Below are positions 1 to 5,174 of a stretch of 5,174 nucleotides of DNA, piece after piece. Under the pieces are notes generated by a model. That model worked only from the letters and a program-made list of their open reading frames with translations, ran no database searches and had not been told where the DNA came from. The translations under genes and the position numbers were made by a program. Position 1 is the stretch's first letter, and each line of letters begins with the position of its first letter. This DNA comes from Actinomycetota bacterium (GTDB lineage Bacteria; Actinomycetota; Actinomycetes; Nanopelagicales; Nanopelagicaceae): the NCBI GenBank assembly GCA_947480465.1, contig CANKCT010000073.1, positions 1 to 5,174 of the forward strand, in the 5' to 3' direction.

Positions 1-1518
1 ACAAATCTCTTGTATGTGAAATTCCTAGCTACGGCAGTCCGAGATACTGAAAATAGATTGCGCTCGGCCCTGGTTGTGCGAATGCAACAGTTGAGTATTG
101 GCTACTATCAAAAGACAAATGCGGGAGCTTTGCAGACTAAAGTGGTTCGTGACGTTGAAAATATCGAACAAATGCTCCGCAATATGTCCGACGGTGGCTT
201 GGCAGCGCTTAATGGGCTAGCTGGTGCAATCGTAGTAACCGCAATTCGAGTGCCGAATTTTCTAATATTTTTTATTCTCGTTGCACCGCTTGCTTCCATA
301 ACAATTATTCGCTTGCGAAAATCGCTCAATGAATACAACGAAGATTTTCGCAGCCAGATAGAGAAAATGTCCTCTCGTGTCAATGAGATGACAACGTTGT
401 TAACGGTTACTCGTGCCCATGGCCTGGAACGGCGAGCAGTGGGCAGGATGAAGGACTCTTTTGCCACCGTGCAAGAGGCCGGGCTGAAATTAGATCGCAT
501 TAATGGGCGCTTCAATGCAGCCGCCTGGGTTACTTTCCAAATGGCAAACGTATGCTGCTTAGTGCTTTCTGCCTACTTTGCCCTCAAAGGAAAATTTGGA
601 ATATCTGCTGGCGACGTTGTTCTTCTGACTTCAAATTTTGGAATGTTAATCGGTTCCATCATTTTGTTGGCCAGCCTGGCACCTACTATCTCAAAGGGCT
701 TTGCTTCTATTACCTCATTAGGTGAGATTCTTGAATCACCTGATTTGGAAATTAATCAAGGAAAAATGAGCGTCGACAATGTAGACGGAGTCATCGAATT
801 AAACAACGTGTCGTTTACTTATCCAACGAATCACAAACCATCACTCCAAAATATTTCATTTTCTGCTAAGCCCGGAAAAATGATTGCACTTGTTGGACCT
901 TCTGGATCTGGAAAGTCAACGCTAATTAACTTAATCATTGGCTTTTTAAGACCATCGCATGGTGAAGTGACCGTCGATGGACTCGACTACAAAACCTTAG
1001 ATCTTCGTACTGTTAGAAAATATCTTTCCGTCGTGCCTCAAGAGTCGGTCTTATTTGACGGGACAATCGCCGAAAATATTGCTTACGGATTGAGCGGTGT
1101 TACTCACAAGGAAATCGAATTGGCGTTGAAAGATGCCAATGCTTGGCAGTTTGTTCAAGCCTTTGACGCAGGAATTGAAACCCTTGTGGGTGAACGTGGC
1201 GCTCGTTTAAGTGGTGGCCAACGTCAACGATTAGCGATAGCTAGAGCCCTCATTCGAAATCCTAGAATATTGATTTTAGATGAGGCGACTTCGGCATTGG
1301 ATTCTGAATCAGAAAAACTCATTCAAGATGCCCTATCTGTGCTCATGAAAAATAGAACTACGTTCGTAGTTGCGCACCGACTTTCGACCGTTAAAGAGGC
1401 AGATCAAATCTTGGTGCTGGATGAAGGCAGAATAATCGAGTCAGGAACACATGCAGAGCTAGTCGCCCAAGAGGGTCTTTACCGCCGCCTTTACGATGCA
1501 CAATCATTTATTTCTTGA
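1..1518 (+). CDS. Exporter-type ABC transporter, fused permease/ATP-binding protein (5' partial)
   Basis: This is an inner-membrane half-transporter of the ABC exporter (MsbA/LmrA-like, type IV) fold: a membrane domain followed by a nucleotide-binding domain, working as a homo- or heterodimer. The frame is open to base 1, so the TTG at base 10 is not a credible start. Walker A lies about 70 residues nearer the start than in typical ~580-aa members, so TM1-TM2 are probably off-window. Remaining hydrophobic stretches lie near bases 200-310 and 520-700. The first cytoplasmic loop region (GYYQKTNAGAL) is recognisable. ATPase motifs are all canonical: Walker A GPSGSGKST (895-921), Q-loop Gln (1039-1041), LSGGQ (1207-1221), Walker B ILILDE with catalytic Glu (1267-1284), SALD D-loop, and H-loop His (1375-1377). 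It should be an active ATPase. The substrate is not evident. The sequence does not resemble an importer ATPase, which would lack the fused membrane domain. It lies 41 nt before an esterase gene, probably in one operon. Confidence 0.95.
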   Translation, partial: TNLLYVKFLATAVRDTENRLRSALVVRMQQLSIGYYQKTNAGALQTKVVRDVENIEQMLRNMSDGGLAALNGLAGAIVVTAIRVPNFLIFFILVAPLASITIIRLRKSLNEYNEDFRSQIEKMSSRVNEMTTLLTVTRAHGLERRAVGRMKDSFATVQEAGLKLDRINGRFNAAAWVTFQMANVCCLVLSAYFALKGKFGISAGDVVLLTSNFGMLIGSIILLASLAPTISKGFASITSLGEILESPDLEINQGKMSVDNVDGVIELNNVSFTYPTNHKPSLQNISFSAKPGKMIALVGPSGSGKSTLINLIIGFLRPSHGEVTVDGLDYKTLDLRTVRKYLSVVPQESVLFDGTIAENIAYGLSGVTHKEIELALKDANAWQFVQAFDAGIETLVGERGARLSGGQRQRLAIARALIRNPRILILDEATSALDSESEKLIQDALSVLMKNRTTFVVAHRLSTVKEADQILVLDEGRIIESGTHAELVAQEGLYRRLYDAQSFIS

Positions 1519-1544
1519 AGTAGAGAACTTAGAAAACAACTGCG

Positions 1545-1550
1545 AAAGGT
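1545..1550 (+). promoter_or_regulatory. Ribosome binding site of the CE7 esterase gene
   Basis: AAAGGT lies 9 nt before ATG 1560. The 41-nt gap after the ABC gene is A-rich and shows no hairpin with a T-run, so transcription probably reads through from the transporter gene. The site fixes the esterase start at 1560. Confidence 0.65.
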
Positions 1551-1559
1551 AAGAAAATC

Positions 1560-2537
1560 ATGCTAATTGGAGCTAGTCGAGAAGAACTTGAAGTTTTACA
1601 TGTTGGGCTAACTAAGCGCAGTGATTTTGCAGACTTTTGGAAATCTACTCTCGAAACATTCTTACCAAAACCTACTTCTCCCATCCTCGTTGATCATCCA
1701 ACTCCAATGAAGCAAGTTGTTCTGAAAGATGTAACAATTCCCGGATTCAATGGTGATCCAATCAAAGGGTGGTTCATGCACCTGCGCTCTGCAGATGAAA
1801 AAACTCCGTGCATCATCATCTATGACGGATACGGAGGCGGTCGCGGGTTGCCACATGAGTGGCTCTTCTGGGTCAATGTTGGTTACCGAGTTTTAGTTAT
1901 GGATACACGTGGTCAAGGTGGTGGATACCGACTAAGCGATACTCCGGATGGACAATATCCACGCCCCAGTCAAACACCTGGTTTTATGACACAAGGTGTA
2001 TTAGATAAAGACTCTTATTACTATCGCCGAGTTTTTGTCGATGCAGTTTCATTCGTCGATGCAGCAAGGCTAATCACTGGCGTTGATCCTGATCGAATTG
2101 TTGTGACTGGAGGTAGTCAGGGCGGTGGAATTTCACTTGCGGCGGCTTCATTATCGAAGCACGTTTTTGCAGCAATGCCTGATGTTCCATTTCTTTGTAA
2201 CTTTAAAAGAGCAACTGAAGTTGTGGATACCTATCCGTATCATGAAATTACCCAGTTCTGCCGAATTCACCGTGACAAAGTTGAACAAGTATTTGCAACG
2301 CTCTCTTACTTTGATGCCATGAACTTAGTAACTATGGCTACTTGTCCCGCTCTGATTTCAATTGGGCTGCATGACCCGGTATGTCCTCCCGAAACAATAT
2401 TTGCGATGCGAAATCACTATGCCGGAAAAGTTGATACAGAAGTCTATGAATACAACACACACGAGGGTGGCGGAGTTACACATCAATTAGTTCAAGCCGA
2501 TTGGCTGTCGGCGCTACTAGAGGAGAAAAATAAATGA
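1560..2537 (+). CDS. CE7-family acetyl (xylan) esterase / cephalosporin-C deacetylase, cytoplasmic
   Basis: This 325-aa alpha/beta hydrolase should remove O-acetyl groups from short acetylated sugars, typically xylo-oligosaccharides; family members also deacetylate cephalosporin C. From memory it resembles the Thermotoga maritima CE7 enzyme TM0077 along its whole length, and the length is the same. CE7 hallmarks are present: RGQ at residues 117-119, GGSQGG with nucleophile Ser186, Asp272 in GLHDPVCPP, and His301 in NTHEGGG. Tyr91 in YDGYGG sits where the family has its oxyanion-hole tyrosine. The run YYYRRVFVDA and the DVPFL segment are also family-typical. There is no signal peptide, so it acts in the cytosol on imported substrate, as known CE7 enzymes do; these form hexamers. 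The ATG at 1560 is supported by AAAGGT at 1545-1550 and by the N-terminus aligning with the family. Its stop overlaps the next start by 4 nt (ATGA), implying translational coupling to the GH5 gene. The family is secure; the natural substrate is inferred. Confidence 0.95.
   Translation: MLIGASREELEVLHVGLTKRSDFADFWKSTLETFLPKPTSPILVDHPTPMKQVVLKDVTIPGFNGDPIKGWFMHLRSADEKTPCIIIYDGYGGGRGLPHEWLFWVNVGYRVLVMDTRGQGGGYRLSDTPDGQYPRPSQTPGFMTQGVLDKDSYYYRRVFVDAVSFVDAARLITGVDPDRIVVTGGSQGGGISLAAASLSKHVFAAMPDVPFLCNFKRATEVVDTYPYHEITQFCRIHRDKVEQVFATLSYFDAMNLVTMATCPALISIGLHDPVCPPETIFAMRNHYAGKVDTEVYEYNTHEGGGVTHQLVQADWLSALLEEKNK
2520..2525 (+). promoter_or_regulatory. Ribosome binding site of the GH5 gene, inside the esterase gene end
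   Basis: GAGGAG lies 8 nt before ATG 2534, within the last codons of the esterase gene. With the ATGA stop/start overlap it supports both independent initiation and translational coupling of the two enzymes. Confidence 0.8.
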
Positions 2538-3538
2538 TCAAAGCTGATGAAAATTTGGGTTATGGATTTAACGCACAGTGGGCATACTCTCGCGGACATT
2601 TGCCTGCTGCGCTACCAGCCGATACACGCATGCTCGATTTCATGGCTAAGTACGATTTTAAATTCTTACGTCTGCCAACAGATTACCGTTTTTGGATTGA
2701 AGATCTGGAAGCCCCTATTGATGAAAACTTTTTAAAACTTATTGATTCATATGTTCACGAATCCGTAAGCCGTGGAATCCATATCAGTTTAAATCTGCAC
2801 AGAGCACCTGGCTATTGCATTAATGGCTGGGAACTTGAGTCAACAAACTTGTGGGCAGATGAAGCGCCTCAAAAAACTTTTCATCGATTGTGGCAGGCGG
2901 TCGCGCAACGGTATAAAGGCCAGTATGCAGATTTAATGAGTTTTGATTTAGTGAATGAACCACCAGAAATTGGTCAGCGCGGATTCACTCGCGACATTCA
3001 TCAAAAACTTATTCGTTCAGTTACTGCCGCGATACATGAAATTGACCCAGACCGAACGGTAGTTATAAATGGTTTAGCCGGGGGTCATCTCGCGATGCCT
3101 GAACTTGCCGACTTAAATGTTGTTCATAGCGGCCGCGGGTACCAACCGATGCTGGTAAGTCACTACCAAGCTGAATGGTGGGCGGGAAGTCAGGGAATGC
3201 CGGTGCCGACCTATCCATGTGAATACGAAGGCACATACTGGAATCGTGATTCGCTGTGGGAGTTTTACAAGCCTTGGCGCGAGGTTCAAGAGTTAGGACG
3301 CCCAGTCCATATTGGTGAGTTTGGTTGCTACAAATACACTGACAACGAAGTAGCCCTTGCGTGGTTTAAAGATCTCTTTGATATCTATCGTGAGTCACGG
3401 TGGGGCTATTCCTTGTGGGAGTTTGATGGAAACTTCGGAATTGCCAATCACAATCGTCCTGGCACGAAATATGAAAATTTCGAGGGCTTGAACATTGACC
3501 GAGCGCTGCTCGAACTCATGCTAGAAAGCCGGGCATAA
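2534..3538 (+). CDS. Glycoside hydrolase family 5 (clan GH-A) enzyme, cytoplasmic
   Basis: A 334-aa single-domain retaining beta-glycosidase with the (beta/alpha)8 fold expected of GH5. Conserved clan GH-A/GH5 positions can be read off: Arg46 in FLRLPTDY, His89 in LNLHRAPGY, Asn141-Glu142 in FDLVNEPP (acid/base), Tyr203 in GRGYQP, Glu262 in HIGEFGCY (nucleophile), and Trp295 in WGYSLWEFDG. At the usual His-x-Tyr position this protein has Arg201-Gly-Tyr203. There is no signal peptide, carbohydrate-binding module or linker, so it probably cleaves imported oligosaccharides (beta-glucan, mannan or xylan derived) in the cytosol rather than polymers outside. The start ATG at 2534 overlaps the esterase stop, and GAGGAG at 2520-2525 gives an 8-nt spacing. 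Coupling to a CE7 deacetylase suggests an acetylated substrate. GH5 is polyspecific and I cannot name the subfamily, so calling it a cellulase would be over-reading. Confidence 0.92.
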   Translation: MIKADENLGYGFNAQWAYSRGHLPAALPADTRMLDFMAKYDFKFLRLPTDYRFWIEDLEAPIDENFLKLIDSYVHESVSRGIHISLNLHRAPGYCINGWELESTNLWADEAPQKTFHRLWQAVAQRYKGQYADLMSFDLVNEPPEIGQRGFTRDIHQKLIRSVTAAIHEIDPDRTVVINGLAGGHLAMPELADLNVVHSGRGYQPMLVSHYQAEWWAGSQGMPVPTYPCEYEGTYWNRDSLWEFYKPWREVQELGRPVHIGEFGCYKYTDNEVALAWFKDLFDIYRESRWGYSLWEFDGNFGIANHNRPGTKYENFEGLNIDRALLELMLESRA

Positions 3539-3563
3539 GCCACCTGCGCATGGCTTGACAACG
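3537..3563 (+). promoter_or_regulatory. Short inverted repeat plus TTGACAACG element after the GH5 stop (tentative)
   Basis: AAGCCA (3537-3542) and TGGCTT (3551-3556) can form a 6-bp stem with an 8-nt loop that begins inside the GH5 stop codon. No T-run follows, so it is at best a weak attenuator. The second arm runs into TTGACA (3555-3560), a consensus -35 box, but I find no good -10 at 16-18 nt (AAATCT at 17 nt is poor). The 10-mer CTTGACAACG recurs at 4274-4283 in the operator before the binding-protein gene, so this may be a half or degenerate copy of that operator. Confidence 0.3.
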
Positions 3564-3597
3564 ATAGAACAAAATGGAAATCTGCGCCTACGAGAAT

Positions 3598-3602
3598 CGG
3601 AG
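3598..3602 (+). promoter_or_regulatory. Ribosome binding site that decides the DUF4352-like gene start
   Basis: CGGAG lies 6 nt before ATG 3609. The alternative in-frame TTG at 3555 has no purine-rich site at a suitable distance and would put 18 polar residues ahead of the signal helix. ATG 3609 is therefore preferred. Confidence 0.75.
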
Positions 3603-3608
3603 TCAAAC

Positions 3609-4163
3609 ATGCAACGCTGGAAGATAATCACACCACTGGTCTTAGCTTCAGTGGTGGCTATTGCTTTCTTTACGGCAGGCCCACGCGTTCCCATGGACAA
3701 TGACAACACCTCTGCCCTGGCTATTAGCGAGAAGGCATCTGAAAATGCACTTGAGCAAAAAGAGGGTGGCTTCGGGGCCGATATTGATCTGGGTGACGGA
3801 ATCATTCTCAATGTCTCTGACCCAGCGGTCTTTGAACCAAAAGATTACGAAGCTTTAGGTATCGAAGGGCGTCCTTTAGTGATGGACATAAAATTGACTA
3901 ATACCGCAGCAAAACCCCTTGATATAGCCTCTTTTGCGATAATTCAGAGTTCCTTTGATTCCGATGAAACTCAATCGTGCTTCGATGTTTTTGAGCCTGA
4001 ATCTGGAATTGTCGGACTTCCAGAAAATACAATGGTTGATTCAGGTAAAGAAGTCTCATTCAAATGGGCATTAGTGTGCCCAACAACAGCTGGCGATAAA
4101 CTGCACTTAACATTTAGTGTGACCGGCAACGAAGAAGTAACTCTAGATTCCACGGTCAAATAA
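3609..4163 (+). CDS. Membrane-anchored extracytoplasmic protein, DUF4352-like
   Basis: A 184-aa protein of unknown function. The N-terminus is MQRWK followed by a hydrophobic helix at about residues 6-23, then an Asp/Glu/Lys-rich linker to about residue 55. This fits an uncleaved signal anchor or a Sec signal; no lipobox Cys is present. Residues ~58-184 look like one beta-sandwich domain: DGIILNVSDP (63-72), then PLVMDIKLTNTAAKPLDIASF (from 89), a CFDVFEPESGI stretch (124-134), and DSGKEVSFKWALVCP (144-158). This pattern (a strand ending in V/LTN, then a 'G-K-x-V-x-F' strand) is typical of DUF4352-type immunoglobulin-like secreted domains; the assignment is by recall, not a search. Cys124 and Cys157 are the only cysteines and may form a disulfide. 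The frame is open from TTG 3555, but ATG 3609 is chosen because GGAG lies 6 nt upstream and the signal follows directly. It lies 70 nt after the GH5 gene and 189 nt before the binding-protein gene. Confidence 0.85.
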   Translation: MQRWKIITPLVLASVVAIAFFTAGPRVPMDNDNTSALAISEKASENALEQKEGGFGADIDLGDGIILNVSDPAVFEPKDYEALGIEGRPLVMDIKLTNTAAKPLDIASFAIIQSSFDSDETQSCFDVFEPESGIVGLPENTMVDSGKEVSFKWALVCPTTAGDKLHLTFSVTGNEEVTLDSTVK

Positions 4164-4204
4164 CAGGAATAGTTCTTAAAAATCTGTCCTGCTTGAAAAC
4201 CCGC

Positions 4205-4221
4205 TTGTCTTGTCAAGACAA
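4205..4221. promoter_or_regulatory. Perfect 17-bp palindrome upstream of the binding-protein promoter
   Basis: TTGTCTTG-T-CAAGACAA has 8-bp perfect arms around one central base. The single-base centre is typical of a protein-binding palindrome rather than a hairpin. An A-run follows instead of a T-run, so it does not read as a + strand terminator. It lies about 30 nt upstream of the putative -10 at 4250, around -57 to -41 of the inferred start point, which would suit an activator or a second regulator. The regulator is unknown. Confidence 0.5.
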
Positions 4222-4246
4222 AAAATGTCCCAAAAGACTTTCTGAT

Positions 4247-4255
4247 TGTTATAAA
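4247..4255 (+). promoter_or_regulatory. Putative extended -10 promoter for the binding-protein gene
   Basis: TGTTATAAA fits the extended -10 pattern TGnTATAAT in all but the last base. The -35 region at 17 nt (GTCCCA, 4227-4232) matches the consensus at only 3 of 6 positions, which an extended -10 can tolerate. Transcription would start near base 4262, giving a ~90-nt leader with the LacI-type operator at about +13 to +28. The alternative is that TTGACA at 4275 is the -35 box, but no convincing -10 follows it. Confidence 0.45.
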
Positions 4256-4274
4256 AACGTGTCGGTGTTAATTC

Positions 4275-4290
4275 TTGACAACGCTGTCAT
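4275..4290. promoter_or_regulatory. Putative LacI-family operator
   Basis: TGACAACGCTGTCA (4276-4289) is a near-perfect palindrome with 6 of 7 base pairs symmetric and a central CG at 4282-4283. This is the form typical of LacI/GalR-family operators that control sugar genes. It lies 63 nt upstream of the binding-protein start, within a promoter/leader region, so a sugar-responsive repressor is the likely reader. The repressor gene is not in this window. TTGACA at its left edge could also serve as a -35 box. Confidence 0.6.
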
Positions 4291-4310
4291 TTCAAAGAAT
4301 TCTACCTCCA

Positions 4311-4336
4311 AGGCGCAGCGAAAGCCGCTTGCGCTT
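4311..4336 (+). promoter_or_regulatory. Leader hairpin just before the binding-protein ribosome binding site
   Basis: GCGCA (4313-4317) pairs with TGCGC (4330-4334), and GCG (4318-4320) with CGC (4326-4328). This leaves a bulged T at 4329 and the loop AAAGC; one G-U and one A-U pair extend the base. It ends 4 nt before the AAGGGAG Shine-Dalgarno. No T-run follows, so it is more likely an mRNA-stabilising or translation-tuning element than a terminator. Its existence is inferred from base pairing only. Confidence 0.4.
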
Positions 4337-4340
4337 CTAC

Positions 4341-4347
4341 AAGGGAG
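4341..4347 (+). promoter_or_regulatory. Strong ribosome binding site of the binding-protein gene
   Basis: AAGGGAG lies 5 nt before ATG 4353. It is the strongest Shine-Dalgarno match in the window and agrees with the gene's codon bias toward high expression. Confidence 0.85.
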
Positions 4348-4352
4348 TTAAC

Positions 4353-5174
4353 ATGAAGCGTTTAGGAGCGATAGCAGTAGCTATCACTATGATCGCAGGG
4401 GTAGTTTCCATTGCCCCAGCAAACGCAGCGGCTAAACAAACATTGACCGTCTGGGCAACTGGTGGCGATGGTGATGCTGCGGTAATGAAGGCAGCTGGTA
4501 AGGCATTTGAAGATGCCAACCCAGGTGTGACTGTTAAGGTCGAGGCAATCTCATGGGGCGATGGCTATGCAAAGGTTCTTGCAGCAGCTGCCGCAAAGAA
4601 GGGTCCAGATGTTTTCACTGGCGGCCTTTCATGGGGTATCTCAGCTGGTAACAAAGGCGCACTTGCAGATCTTCGTGCTCTAGGTGTTTCTGGCTATGTA
4701 CAGCCAAAGGTTCCAGCACAGATTTACAAAGCTCTTGTTGGATACAAGGCAACTAAGGTCTATGCAGTTCCATTTGACCTTACTTTGATGATGATGTTCT
4801 ACGACAAGACAACTTTGAGCAAGGCTGGCATCACTTCAACTCCAGACACAATCGAAGAGTTCAACGCAGCTGCAGCAAAGTTAAAGGCAGCAGGAGTTGC
4901 AACACCTGTTTATAACGAATGGGGAAATGCTGACTGGCTTGGCTTCTTCTCATGGTTGTACTCAATGGGTGGATCTCTTTACGATGCAAAGTGCAAAGTA
5001 ACCATCAACAACGCAAAGGGTGTAGCTGCACTCGAGCAGTACAAGAAGTTGTACACAGATTTCGGTGCACCAAAGCCTGGTGTTGCTGACTGGAGCATGA
5101 ATGACAACATCAAGCAAGGTAAGTATGGAATCGGCTTCTCTGGAAACTTCCAGGCAAGCAGCTACTACACCTAC
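4353..5174 (+). CDS. Extracellular sugar ABC transporter substrate-binding protein (3' partial)
   Basis: The first 274 codons of a solute-binding protein of the SBP_bac_1 type (UgpB/MalE-like), which delivers sugars to a binding-protein-dependent importer outside the membrane. Residues 1-25 form a Sec signal peptide with a likely cut at PANA|AAK; there is no lipobox Cys. The mature part starts with the classic first strand QTLTVWATGG. It continues with GPDVFTGG (domain I), a hinge-like VPFDLTLMMMFYDKTTLSKAGI, the TPDTIEEFNAAAAKL helix, and aromatic residues around EWGNADWLGFFSWLY that commonly stack on sugars. About 150 residues are missing if the family's usual ~400-430 aa applies. AAGGGAG at 4341-4347 sits 5 nt before the ATG. 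Codon use is unlike upstream genes (Lys AAG 21 to AAA 4), consistent with high expression. Permease genes would be expected just past the window. Sugar specificity cannot be read; the neighbours suggest beta-linked oligosaccharides. Confidence 0.95.
   Translation, partial: MKRLGAIAVAITMIAGVVSIAPANAAAKQTLTVWATGGDGDAAVMKAAGKAFEDANPGVTVKVEAISWGDGYAKVLAAAAAKKGPDVFTGGLSWGISAGNKGALADLRALGVSGYVQPKVPAQIYKALVGYKATKVYAVPFDLTLMMMFYDKTTLSKAGITSTPDTIEEFNAAAAKLKAAGVATPVYNEWGNADWLGFFSWLYSMGGSLYDAKCKVTINNAKGVAALEQYKKLYTDFGAPKPGVADWSMNDNIKQGKYGIGFSGNFQASSYYTY

Noticed and set aside
10..12. TTG as the start of the ABC transporter gene
   Set aside because: The frame is open to base 1, no ribosome binding site fits in the 9 bases before it, and the protein would lack the first membrane helices. 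The gene is cut by the window edge.
108..515. Open frame of 135 codons on the - strand
   Set aside because: It lies wholly inside the ABC transporter gene, shows no recognisable domain, and its composition follows from the + strand codons. The same holds for - strand frames at 1662-1856, 3521-3811, 3971-4216 and 4337-4519.
2125..2322. Short + strand frames inside the esterase, GH5 and DUF4352-like genes
   Set aside because: Frames at 2125-2322, 2547-2735 and 3661-3858 are out-of-frame shadows of genes with strong family motifs and lack independent start signals.
3555..3608. Longer N-terminus for the DUF4352-like protein from TTG 3555
   Set aside because: It would add 18 polar residues before the signal helix and has no suitable Shine-Dalgarno, while ATG 3609 has GGAG at 6 nt.
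4163..4191. Terminator after the DUF4352-like gene from CAGGA (4164-4168) and TCCTG (4187-4191)
   Set aside because: The stem is only 5 bp with an 18-nt loop and no T-run follows, so it is not a credible intrinsic terminator.
4271..4300. Outer inverted repeat ATTCTT / AAGAAT around the LacI-type operator
   Set aside because: Its axis is about 3 bases off the operator centre and the arms are AT-rich, so it is probably chance rather than part of one symmetric site.

Overview
The window holds five protein genes, all on the + strand. They look like part of a carbohydrate-use locus from a low-GC bacterium; by sampling lines I estimate G+C in the low to mid 40s percent. The substrate-binding protein has a Sec signal ending in APANA|AAK and no lipobox Cys, and the genes have clear Shine-Dalgarno sites. 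Together with the base composition and gene style, this suggests a small-genome actinobacterium such as the freshwater acI / Nanopelagicales lineage. That placement is inference; no rRNA or other marker is present.

Layout. (1) Bases 1-1518: the C-terminal ~505 residues of an exporter-type ABC half-transporter (fused membrane and ATPase domains), cut at the 5' window edge. (2) 1560-2537: a complete cytoplasmic CE7-family acetyl (xylan) esterase / cephalosporin-C deacetylase with an intact triad. (3) 2534-3538: a complete GH5 glycoside hydrolase without a signal peptide, sharing ATGA with the esterase stop. (4) 3609-4163: a membrane-anchored, extracytoplasmic DUF4352-like protein of unknown role. 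(5) 4353-5174: the first 274 codons of an extracellular sugar-binding protein of a binding-protein-dependent importer, cut at the 3' edge.

Genes 1-3 are tightly spaced (41 nt, then a 4-nt overlap) and read as one operon. Gene 4 follows after 70 nt and may belong to it. Gene 5 lies behind a 189-nt leader with its own apparent control region: a perfect 17-bp palindrome, an extended -10 (TGTTATAAA), a LacI-type operator (TGACAACGCTGTCA) and a hairpin just before the ribosome binding site.

Working model (inference): the binding protein and its off-window permeases import partly acetylated beta-linked oligosaccharides. The cytosolic CE7 enzyme removes acetyl groups and the cytosolic GH5 enzyme cleaves the backbone. 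A LacI-family repressor would control at least the importer. The exporter-type ABC protein and the DUF4352-like protein are the parts this model does not explain. I see no RNA genes, CRISPR arrays, insertion sequences or phage genes.
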